Below are positions 1 through 5,793 of a stretch of DNA of 5,847 nucleotides, one piece after another. The stretch covers positions 1-5,847 of the forward strand of contig WTKB01000016.1 of NCBI GenBank assembly GCA_011524575.1, written 5' to 3'. The translations under genes and the position numbers were made by a program. This DNA comes from Aquimarina sp. (GTDB lineage Bacteria > Bacteroidota > Bacteroidia > Flavobacteriales > Flavobacteriaceae). How positions within the stretch are numbered: position 1 is the stretch's first letter; each line of letters begins with the position of its first letter. Under the pieces are notes generated by a model. It was not told the DNA's origin and ran no database searches. It saw only the letters and a program-made list of their open reading frames with translations.

Positions 1-10
1 TCGACATCAT
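1..10 (-). CDS. Possible 5' end of a reverse-strand gene (partial)
   Basis: Read on the reverse strand, the window edge shows ATG ATG TCG, preceded by a run of A ending in AGGA, which would make a reasonable ribosome binding site. If real, a gene beginning Met-Met-Ser or Met-Ser runs off the left edge. Only three codons are visible, so no product can be named. The doubled ATG followed by an open frame of three codons could easily be chance. Confidence 0.2.
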
Positions 11-63
11 TCCTTTTTTTAAATTAAACTTAAACCTATAAGTCTTTAAAATCTTCGTATTTA

Positions 64-219
64 GAACTTGTTTAAAGGCACTACTTCCTATAATCCAAAA
101 TTTCAAGAACTTGGATCACTTTTAAAAGGACTTACCTATCTCGATATACACCTCATTTAAGAACAAACCAATAACGATAAGCTTTTGAATTACAGTTTGT
201 ATTTCGTTTAAACAAGCTC
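64..219 (+). mobile_element. MITE-like element, 156 bp, with TTA target duplication
   Basis: The left end GAACTTGTTTAAA (64-76) is matched in inverted orientation by the right end (207-219, reverse complement GAGCTTGTTTAAA), 12 of 13 bases; over 21 bases the ends agree at 17. Both ends are flanked by TTA (61-63 and 220-222), as expected of a 3-bp target duplication. There is no convincing gene inside, only a roughly 30-codon open stretch from a TTG at 68 that I do not believe. A TNA duplication and a GAG-CTTGTTT-like end recall the IS1031 subgroup of the IS5 family, but that link is inference. The element ends 12 bases from the stop codon of the reverse-strand arsC-like gene and takes up most of the 231-bp stretch downstream of it. 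A second, inverted copy begins at 5794. Confidence 0.72.
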
Positions 220-231
220 TTAAATAAGAAT

Positions 232-603
232 TTAATTGTTCTTTTCAGTTAGCAATAATTCTTTAGCAGCAACTATTGTTTTTTTTGCATTACCAATAAA
301 AAAATCGGTATCCACTACTAAAATAGGACGTTTTACAAAAGAATAATGTTCTTCCAAAAGTTCTTTGTAGTCATTTTCTTGTAGATGTTGATCTTTGAGT
401 TTACGCTCTCTGTAAAGTACAGACCTTCTATTAAAAAGTGCTTCATAACTTCCAGCAGCTTCTTTTAATGTTTCTATTTCTTTTGATGTTAAAGGCTGTT
501 CTTTTAGATTTTGAAGCGTAAAATCTTCATTTAATTCCAATTCTTTTAAAATACGTTTACAAGTATTACAGGTATTAAGGTAATAAAAATGTTTTTTCAT
601 CAT
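232..603 (-). CDS. ArsC/Spx family thioredoxin-fold protein (arsenate reductase-like)
   Basis: A 123-residue protein, close to the usual 110-120 residues of the ArsC/Spx/YffB family. The N-terminus forms a beta strand leading into Cys12-Asn-Thr-Cys15, the CXXC of Spx-like and YffB-like members; Arg59-Arg60 and the later Lys-Arg-Pro-Ile (91-94), in which the proline precedes a beta strand, are family landmarks. True glutaredoxin-coupled arsenate reductases use one N-terminal cysteine and three arginines. Here only part of that set is evident, so a general thiol reductase or regulator role is as likely as arsenate reduction. No arsenite pump or ArsR regulator lies beside it. It would be cytoplasmic. 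Two ATGs are adjacent (603 and 600); the second would give a 122-residue protein, and the sequence does not decide between them. It is transcribed away from porZ across a 126-bp spacer. Confidence 0.85.
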   Translation of the reverse strand: MMKKHFYYLNTCNTCKRILKELELNEDFTLQNLKEQPLTSKEIETLKEAAGSYEALFNRRSVLYRERKLKDQHLQENDYKELLEEHYSFVKRPILVVDTDFFIGNAKKTIVAAKELLLTEKNN

Positions 604-729
604 GGATTTTAATTAGTATTATTCGAAGTGATTTAAACTTTTTAGTACAAAATTTAATATTTTACAAAGAAACAGTAACTCTCATTAAAAAAATACTTAC
701 TTTGAAAATATTGTATTTAATTTTTTGAT

Positions 730-3066
730 ATGTCTAATTTTACAATACCTTTTCGTTTCATAATTACCTTTTGCTTTTATTTCTATTCTTGGTCATTTAC
801 AGCCCAACAATGGAAGGCACACCCAGCATTTGGAATAGCTACAGACTTTCTAGTGTATGAAAATCAAGTATTTGTTGCTGCTCAAAATTCGGTGTATGTA
901 TTTGACACTTCTACAAACACATATGAAACCTATACTACCGTTAACGGGCTTTCAGGAATGTCCATAACAAAACTACACTATAATGCTAGCTATAGTTATT
1001 TGATTATAGGTTATGAAGATGGCTTATTACAACTATTAAACACCCAAACAGGATTAGTTTCTAGTTTTCCAGATATTCGAAATCAACAAAACTTTTTAGC
1101 AAGTGAAAAGCAAATTATAGACCTTACATCAGATGAAACAGGAACTTTATATATTGGAACAGGTTTTGGATTAGTCACCTTCGATTTGCAAACTCTTTTT
1201 TTTGAAAACACCTACCTCGATAAACTCACTGCAGGTGTCAAAATGATAAAAGCAGTTGCGGTGTTAGATACAGATATCTATGTGAGTATTGATGGCCTTG
1301 GAACTTACAAAGGTGCTATACAAGATAATTTAATTCTTTTTGAAAATTGGTTAGAAGTAAGCACTATAGCTTTTGAAGAATTGCAACAATTTTCAGGGAA
1401 TATTATAGCACATCAAAATTCACAGAGCTTATACCAAATAAACCCTTCCCAAACGGAGTTTGAAGTTTTGGATACCTTATCTTCATCTGTTAAGTCTTTG
1501 CAAAGCTCTTTAGACACCCTTTATACTACTTGTACAAATACACTAATTACTTATAATAACTCTTTTAATTCTATTTTTCAATATGATTTAGAGGCAAATA
1601 CTATAGAATCTGTATTAAGTGTTTCAGATACTTATTATTTTCTAAAAAGCAATAATGGTGGACTGGGTACTACTACAGATTTTGTTACCCTTCAGGACAT
1701 CACACCAAGTGGTCCTTACTCGGATAATGCTTATGCTATTGATGCACATAACGGACAAATCTGGCTTACTTACGGAGCATTAGATCGTTTTTTCACATTG
1801 AATTTTAGTAAGCTACCTCTTTCTCATTATCAAAATGGAGCTTGGGAAACCCTTCCGTATTCGGATTTTAATGCAGCAACACTAACAGATGTAACTATTG
1901 ATAAAACCACAACCAATAACCAACGTGTTATTTTTTCTTCTTTATTAGGTGGTATTCTAATTTTAGAAAATGGCTCTTTTACGCTGTATGATAGCACTAA
2001 TAGTAATTTGGATCAAGATATCAGTATATCCAGTTACCCTGATTTAAGCCTAGTAACTACAGATAAAGCTTATGCTACAACTTTTGATGCTCAAAACCGA
2101 CTATGGGTGATTAATCCAAGAACACAAAACCCCATAAAACGTTTTGCAATAGCTGGTGAAAACACAGGACTTTCTCCTGATTTTTCTGCAGTACTTCCCA
2201 CAAATAGTTCTGGTATTTCTTATAACTTTTGGGATATTTTAGTGAGTTCTAGTGGAAATGTTTTTGCTGGAGCTTTTAATCAAGGGCTAGTTGCTCATAA
2301 CCCTACTACTGGACAAATGATTTCTTTGAAAGACCCAGAAATTAATGACATTCCTTTTGTGACAGTACGTGCGGTAGCCGAAGACCACAATGGCGAATTA
2401 TGGATAGGAACAACCTCAGGACTTCGAAAATTTTCAAATCCTGATGAAATTTTTATAACAGGAAGTAGCTCTAAAGCAGAACCTATTATTTTTCTAGAAG
2501 ACGGTATTGCACAAGAGCTTCTATATTTACAATTCATCACAGATATCGTCGTAGATGCAGATAATAACAAATGGATTTCTACCATTCAAAACGGAGTATA
2601 TCAAATTTCTCCTGATGGTCAAGAAATTCTAAATCATTTTACCACATACACTTCTCCCCTACCCTCTAATAACGTAGAAGCATTAAGTATTGATCAAACC
2701 ACAGGTGTGATATATATGGCTACGCAATCTGGGCTTATGGAGTATCGTACAGGGGTGATACAAGCTGCAAATGATTTACAACAAGTAAAAGTATATCCTA
2801 ATCCATTACGTCCCGAACATACAGATGTTTTAGTGCGTATCGAAGGGCTTTCTGTCGGAGCAAATGTTAAAATTACGGATGTACTTGGTAATTTAGTATT
2901 TGAAGCCCAAAACGATCAATTTGGAGATGGTACAGGTAGCGGGGTAGTCGAGTGGGATTCTCGTAATTTTTCTAATAAAAAGGTAGCTTCTGGGGTTTAT
3001 CTTGTATTAATTACAGGCACAGAAGGAACAGCTACACAAGTAGAAAAACTCTTAATTATACGTTAA
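730..3066 (+). CDS. porZ: PorZ-type type IX secretion system protein (two beta-propellers plus sorting domain)
   Basis: A 778-residue protein, nearly the same length as Porphyromonas gingivalis PorZ. Residues 1-25 are a hydrophobic signal peptide, probably cut after Thr-Ala25 before Gln-Gln. The body contains propeller blade signatures of the LWIGT...GL kind, such as LYIGTGFGL near residue 140, LWIGTTSGL near 556 and KWISTIQNGV near 614, consistent with two seven-bladed propellers. Residues 686-778 form a type A C-terminal sorting domain: VYPNPLRP at its start, then KITDVLGNLV, SGVYLVLI and the final KLLIIR. In P. gingivalis the protein sits on the cell surface with the PorU sortase and supplies anionic lipopolysaccharide for anchoring cargo. 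Flavobacteria lack that exact polysaccharide, so the bound glycan here is unknown. The start agrees with the signal peptide; no Shine-Dalgarno is seen, as is normal in this phylum. Its last base is the first base of recO, so the two are probably co-translated. Confidence 0.93.
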   Translation: MSNFTIPFRFIITFCFYFYSWSFTAQQWKAHPAFGIATDFLVYENQVFVAAQNSVYVFDTSTNTYETYTTVNGLSGMSITKLHYNASYSYLIIGYEDGLLQLLNTQTGLVSSFPDIRNQQNFLASEKQIIDLTSDETGTLYIGTGFGLVTFDLQTLFFENTYLDKLTAGVKMIKAVAVLDTDIYVSIDGLGTYKGAIQDNLILFENWLEVSTIAFEELQQFSGNIIAHQNSQSLYQINPSQTEFEVLDTLSSSVKSLQSSLDTLYTTCTNTLITYNNSFNSIFQYDLEANTIESVLSVSDTYYFLKSNNGGLGTTTDFVTLQDITPSGPYSDNAYAIDAHNGQIWLTYGALDRFFTLNFSKLPLSHYQNGAWETLPYSDFNAATLTDVTIDKTTTNNQRVIFSSLLGGILILENGSFTLYDSTNSNLDQDISISSYPDLSLVTTDKAYATTFDAQNRLWVINPRTQNPIKRFAIAGENTGLSPDFSAVLPTNSSGISYNFWDILVSSSGNVFAGAFNQGLVAHNPTTGQMISLKDPEINDIPFVTVRAVAEDHNGELWIGTTSGLRKFSNPDEIFITGSSSKAEPIIFLEDGIAQELLYLQFITDIVVDADNNKWISTIQNGVYQISPDGQEILNHFTTYTSPLPSNNVEALSIDQTTGVIYMATQSGLMEYRTGVIQAANDLQQVKVYPNPLRPEHTDVLVRIEGLSVGANVKITDVLGNLVFEAQNDQFGDGTGSGVVEWDSRNFSNKKVASGVYLVLITGTEGTATQVEKLLIIR

Positions 3067-3758
3067 TGCAAATAGTAAAAGCTCAAGCTTTGGTTTTGCA
3101 TAGCTTAAAATTTAAAGAAACGGATCTCATTGTAAAACTTTATGTTAAAGACTATGGCGTATGTTCTTACTTAGTCAAAGGAGTATTAAAAACTAAACGG
3201 GGTAAGTTTAGAGCTTCCATGTTTATGTTGGGTTCTTTTTTAGAGATTGATGCGACGCATAAAAAAAAATCAGAGCTTCATTATTTAAAAGAGGTACGTA
3301 TAGCCTCATTCTATAATAGCCTTCACACGAATGTTATTAAAAGTATGGTACTCACTTTTACCTCAGAGCTTACGGGTCATTTACTACCTAGTCAACAACC
3401 TGATGCTTCTTATTTTTCTTTTTTAATCGAGAGCTATAAGTGGTTAGATACTCATGATAAAATATCCGCTTTTTTACTTTTTTTTCTGATAAAACAAACG
3501 CATTTCTTAGGGTGTTACCCAAGTACCTTAGAGTTAGAAAACATGCCTTTTCTTGAAGCTATACAAGATTTATGTGTACCCGATCATTTGGAGTATTGGC
3601 AACAACTTTTAAAAGCAGATTACACCACTTTGGAGTGTATTTATATTCCTAAAGCACATCGAAGTGCCATGATCGAGCAAGTTTTAAAGTATTATCAAAA
3701 ACAAATTCCAGATTTTAAAATACCTAAGTCTCTTAAAGTTATGCAAGGAGTATTTTAA
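3066..3758 (+). CDS. recO: DNA repair protein RecO
   Basis: A 230-residue protein that starts in the TAATG overlap with porZ. The N-terminal 75-80 residues match the RecO OB-fold: an opening of the type KAQALVLHSLKFKETDLIV, then YGVCSYLVKGV and the basic segment KTKRGKFRASM. The rest is the helical domain, with HFLGCYPS near residue 150, where related RecOs have a G-x-x-P motif. The four-cysteine zinc cluster found in some RecO proteins is absent. The closing SLKVMQGVF is like other flavobacterial RecO ends, so the gene looks complete. RecO binds single-stranded DNA and, with RecR, loads RecA onto SSB-coated gaps in the RecF pathway. The pairing with porZ is a chromosomal arrangement I recall from Flavobacteriaceae and probably reflects shared transcription, not shared function. 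No hairpin terminator is seen after the stop. Confidence 0.93.
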   Translation: MQIVKAQALVLHSLKFKETDLIVKLYVKDYGVCSYLVKGVLKTKRGKFRASMFMLGSFLEIDATHKKKSELHYLKEVRIASFYNSLHTNVIKSMVLTFTSELTGHLLPSQQPDASYFSFLIESYKWLDTHDKISAFLLFFLIKQTHFLGCYPSTLELENMPFLEAIQDLCVPDHLEYWQQLLKADYTTLECIYIPKAHRSAMIEQVLKYYQKQIPDFKIPKSLKVMQGVF

Positions 3759-3788
3759 AAAAACATCAAAATCTAAATACTATAATAT

Positions 3789-3819
3789 TTTGTTTTTGAA
3801 CGGTAAAAACGTAATTTTG
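3789..3819 (+). promoter_or_regulatory. Bacteroidetes-type promoter for hcp
   Basis: TTTG at 3789-3792 is followed by exactly 19 bases and then TAATTTTG at 3812-3819. This fits the Bacteroidetes sigma-A consensus TTTG-N19-TAnnTTTG at every fixed position. Transcription would start at about 3825, leaving a leader of roughly 88 bases before the hcp ATG at 3913. It shows that hcp has its own promoter and need not be read through from recO. The start site is inferred. Confidence 0.6.
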
Positions 3820-3859
3820 AACGTTATACCGATTTATATTAGCGTTTATTTAAACGTTA
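3794..3859 (+). repeat. Three phased direct repeats TTTTGAACGTTA, possible operator
   Basis: Three copies of a 12-mer lie over and just after the hcp promoter: TTTTGAACGGTA at 3794-3805, TTTTGAACGTTA at 3815-3826 and ATTTAAACGTTA at 3848-3859 (11, 12 and 10 of 12 bases relative to the middle copy). They are spaced 21 and 33 bases apart, close to two and three turns of the helix, so they would face the same side of the DNA. The first lies between the -33 and -7 elements and the second overlaps the -7 element and the likely start. An imperfect dyad (CGGTAAAAACG at 3801-3811 with CGTTATACCG at 3822-3831) and a perfect 6-bp one (CGTTTA-TT-TAAACG, 3843-3856) overlap them. This arrangement suits a repressor or activator of the secretion module, but no binding protein can be named. 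Confidence 0.42.
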
Positions 3860-3912
3860 ACAATGATTTTCAAGATAAATTGATAGTAACCAAATTTTAA
3901 ATCTTTAGAACT

Positions 3913-4302
3913 ATGTCTTTTTTAGCTAAAATAGAAATTGATGGTGCATTACACAATGTCCTTGATTGCACTTTTCGTTTTCATCAACCTGTATCAGAAA
4001 ATAACAAACCTGATGGTAGTGTCAAGGGTGGACAGATTGATGTAACCATAGAACTTTCTCAGCACCTCGACCTTCTTGATTGGATGGTACAACCTCTTAT
4101 GACCAAAGACGGACAAGTGATTTTTTATAAGAGAGATGCCCTATCCAAACAAATTGCACTACAATTTAAAGAAGCCTTTTGTACACAACTTACAGGTAAT
4201 TATGATGGCGTAAGTGAAGAGCCTTTAAAAGTTTCTTTTACTATTTCTGCCAAAGAATTACGTATCAACGAGAGTGTAGAATATCTTAATATTTGGAACT
4301 AA
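3913..4302 (+). CDS. tssD: Type VI secretion system tube protein TssD (Hcp), Bacteroidetes type
   Basis: A 129-residue protein of the usual length for Bacteroidetes TssD/Hcp. The layout matches the family: the opening MSFLAKIEIDG, then NVLDCTFRFHQPVSEN, the VKGGQIDVTIE strand at residues 37-47, LLDWMV at 54-59, VIFYKRD at 69-75, LQFKEAFC at 83-90 and the closing strand VSFTISAKELRI at 107-118. Hexamers of this protein stack into the inner tube of the contractile needle, and small cargo effectors can ride inside the ring. No signal peptide is present, as expected. No sheath, baseplate or ATPase genes are in view, so this is probably an orphan hcp that serves the main apparatus encoded elsewhere and carries the effector encoded directly after it. 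The downstream gene starts at the base right after the hcp stop, so translation is probably coupled. Confidence 0.92.
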   Translation: MSFLAKIEIDGALHNVLDCTFRFHQPVSENNKPDGSVKGGQIDVTIELSQHLDLLDWMVQPLMTKDGQVIFYKRDALSKQIALQFKEAFCTQLTGNYDGVSEEPLKVSFTISAKELRINESVEYLNIWN

Positions 4303-5283
4303 ATGGATCTCACCATCAATAAAATTGTTGCAGAACGCCTTTCTTGTAAGTTAGAACAATTTACCAAAGAGGCATTACAACAACAAGAGCATTCGATGGC
4401 TAAAAATACCTCTAGCCGTTTGCGAGAGGTTTGTAATTATATCGATCGCAAAATGACCCCTATAATCAATACCCGATCTTTTATAAATGCCACTTCCTTT
4501 ATACATAAAAAGCACATTTTGGGATTAAAATATTCCTCTAGATGTGTAGGCGAGGTAATTGAAGGGCAAATTTGTATCGATTATTGTGATATAGAAGATC
4601 CTGCACGTTATGGAGTCATTGGTTACCCAGGACATTACGATGGTGACCTTTGCCAAGATCCTATAGACTGCAAAGATACCTACCGCTGGGATGCTTTTAA
4701 AAAACAATGGGAACTTTATAAGCCCAGTGCTAAACACGAGGATAACAAAGAGGGTTTTTTGTATAAATTACAACATAATGCGGCTTTTGAGCCTCTTTGG
4801 GGTAACAATCCTACAGGTGAAGATTTGTTTAGTAATGGAGATCAAAAAGCCAATGGAGAAGAAATGTGGGGAACACTTCCTTTGAAAAGTCCTTTAGGAA
4901 CATTTAAAAAACTTGATTTTTCAAATGTGATGAAAACCTTTTTCCATATTGTGTTAAACTTTAAAAAAGTTTTGAGCTTTTGGGATCAAACAAAGGAGTT
5001 AAAGGGGAATGATAAGAGCGCAAATAAAGTGAGTTTTACTCAAAAAATTGACTCATCTACAATAAAAGTTACGGATAAAGACCCTAAAATGTCTATACCT
5101 ATAGAAAAAATAAAATCTTGGAGGTATTTTAGAAATAATGGTCATATAGACGAAACAGGAGTGGTTATTATTAAAGATACTTTGGTTAGTTTAAAAAATG
5201 TGGATAAAGTAAATAAGTTTTACAAAGATAAAAATCAAAGAGTTAAAAGTATAGCTAGGAAAAAATTTGAAAATGAGAATTAA
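4303..5283 (+). CDS. Putative Hcp-linked T6SS effector with variable C-terminal toxin region
   Basis: A 326-residue protein I do not recognise as a known family. It has no signal peptide or clear membrane segment. The front part, about residues 1-195, has seven cysteines (15, 44, 81, 91, 95, 117, 123), a basic helical start and a Gly/Tyr/Asp-rich core around DIEDPARYGVIGYPGHYDG (96-114). The last third (about 200-326) is lysine-rich and ends in a basic tail. By hand count the GC content falls from about 38% (4321-4500) to 34% (4741-4920), 31% (4921-5100) and 23% (5101-5280), which suggests a front end shared among relatives joined to an acquired tip. The start directly after the hcp stop, and a lipoprotein gene overlapping the end, give the order carrier, effector, immunity that is usual for polymorphic toxins. 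The effector role rests on this context and composition. The toxic activity is unknown, and no catalytic motif is visible. An adaptor or structural protein is an alternative. Confidence 0.6.
   Translation: MDLTINKIVAERLSCKLEQFTKEALQQQEHSMAKNTSSRLREVCNYIDRKMTPIINTRSFINATSFIHKKHILGLKYSSRCVGEVIEGQICIDYCDIEDPARYGVIGYPGHYDGDLCQDPIDCKDTYRWDAFKKQWELYKPSAKHEDNKEGFLYKLQHNAAFEPLWGNNPTGEDLFSNGDQKANGEEMWGTLPLKSPLGTFKKLDFSNVMKTFFHIVLNFKKVLSFWDQTKELKGNDKSANKVSFTQKIDSSTIKVTDKDPKMSIPIEKIKSWRYFRNNGHIDETGVVIIKDTLVSLKNVDKVNKFYKDKNQRVKSIARKKFENEN
4591..4629 (+). repeat. Direct repeat copy 1, inside the effector gene
   Basis: These 39 bases encode effector residues Ile97 to Pro109 (IEDPARYGVIGYP). They recur 1150 bp downstream at 5741-5779 with one difference (C at 4601, T at 5751). 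Adding the six bases before each copy extends the match to 45 bases with two differences. Confidence 0.93.
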
Positions 5284-5728
5284 GCGGTTACACTTCTTTG
5301 CTTTTTGTCTTTGTATAGTTACTGGTTGTACACATTCAAAGTCTTCTGTAAAGTCAGACCTGATTGTAAAAATAAAAGACAATCATCTAGTTAATAAATT
5401 GGAGTATGGTGAAATCATTTATAAGTCAAAAACTTTAGATACATTAAAACTTAGCGAAGATGATACTAGGTATCTTTGGTTTCACTTTGGAATATTTAAT
5501 AGCCCAAAAACTATTACAGAGCTTGAGAAATACAACTTAAATTCTTATAAATCAATAAATGATAGTGTAGTTCCATTTGAATCAAAATTTGATGCAGAAG
5601 GAATTTATTATCTAGAAGGTTACTTGGAAGAAGTTATTTTATTAGATCATTATTATAATAGTGCTGATATGAGAGAAATAAACAAAAAAATAAAAATCAG
5701 CAAAAAAATACTTTATTCAGAAAAGTGA
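5273..5728 (+). CDS. Small lipoprotein, putative immunity protein of the effector
   Basis: A 151-residue protein starting at the ATG at 5273. The frame is open back to a TTG at 5267, but the ATG fits better because AGGAAAAA lies 9 bases upstream and the signal peptide then begins with Arg and Lys. Residues 1-18 are a lipoprotein signal peptide (MRIKRLHFFAFCLCIVTG) ending in the lipobox VTG-Cys19. The residues after the cysteine (THSKSSVKS) lack the acidic run that directs flavobacterial lipoproteins to the surface, so it may stay on the periplasmic side of the inner membrane or inside the outer membrane; that is inference. The mature part of about 132 residues is rich in Lys, Tyr, Asp and Glu, and I recognise no domain. 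It overlaps the effector gene by 11 bases and is equally AT-rich, as expected of a partner acquired with the toxin tip. If it is the immunity protein, the toxin probably acts in the periplasm or on the envelope. Confidence 0.68.
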   Translation: MRIKRLHFFAFCLCIVTGCTHSKSSVKSDLIVKIKDNHLVNKLEYGEIIYKSKTLDTLKLSEDDTRYLWFHFGIFNSPKTITELEKYNLNSYKSINDSVVPFESKFDAEGIYYLEGYLEEVILLDHYYNSADMREINKKIKISKKILYSEK

Positions 5729-5734
5729 TTCTCG

Positions 5735-5788
5735 TGTGGTATAGAAGATCTTGCACGTTATGGAGTCATTGGTTACCCAATGACATAA
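5735..5788 (+). pseudogene. Displaced fragment of an effector gene (conserved core)
   Basis: Seven bases after the lipoprotein stop codon, the sequence again reads as the effector core. In the effector frame it gives Cys-Gly-Ile-Glu-Asp-Leu-Ala-Arg-Tyr-Gly-Val-Ile-Gly-Tyr-Pro, then Met-Thr and a TAA stop at 5786. Compared with the effector, Pro100 has become Leu and the sequence leaves homology after Pro109. There is no start codon upstream in this frame after the lipoprotein stop, so it is not a gene. It is either the leftover of a second, displaced effector or a scar of cassette insertion. Three bases after its stop lies the TTA preceding a MITE-like element. Confidence 0.8.
5741..5779 (+). 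repeat. Direct repeat copy 2, after the immunity gene
   Basis: This copy matches 4591-4629 at 38 of 39 bases. Together the two copies bracket the effector C-terminal two-thirds and the whole lipoprotein gene as an 1150-bp repeat unit. Recombination between them would remove both genes' variable parts at once and leave a 111-codon stub ending Pro-Met-Thr-stop. Confidence 0.93.
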
Positions 5789-5793
5789 AGTTA

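Noticed and set aside
71..160. Short open stretch inside the MITE-like element reading as about 30 codons
   Set aside because: No ATG, no resemblance to a transposase that I can see, and such lengths occur by chance.
697..704. TTACTTTG as the porZ promoter -7 element
   Set aside because: It misses the consensus TAnnTTTG at the second base, and there is no TTTG 19 bases upstream. The divergent spacer 604-729 must hold promoters, but I cannot place them.
2295..2585. 96-codon open frame on the reverse strand within porZ
   Set aside because: It lies wholly inside the well-supported porZ frame, and its translation shows no recognisable domain.
3759..3788. Rho-independent terminator after recO
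   Set aside because: There is a run of A but no GC-bearing stem followed by T.
4303..4700. PAAR-repeat reading of the Asp-Pro-Ala-Arg motif at residues 99-102
   Set aside because: A four-residue likeness only; the regular glycine and histidine pattern and length of PAAR spike proteins are missing.
4525..4737. 70-codon reverse-strand open frame inside the effector gene
   Set aside because: It is antisense to a composition-consistent coding frame and lacks any start signal or protein features.
4691..4885. 64-codon forward open frame in another frame of the effector gene
   Set aside because: It is a frame shadow; the effector frame is continuous from the hcp stop to the lipoprotein gene.
5267..5272. 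TTG at 5267 as start of the lipoprotein gene
   Set aside because: The ATG two codons later has AGGAAAAA at a suitable distance and gives a typical lipoprotein signal peptide.
5191..5382. 63-codon reverse-strand open frame across the effector-lipoprotein junction
   Set aside because: The region is very AT-rich, so chance open frames are expected, and both forward genes are better supported.
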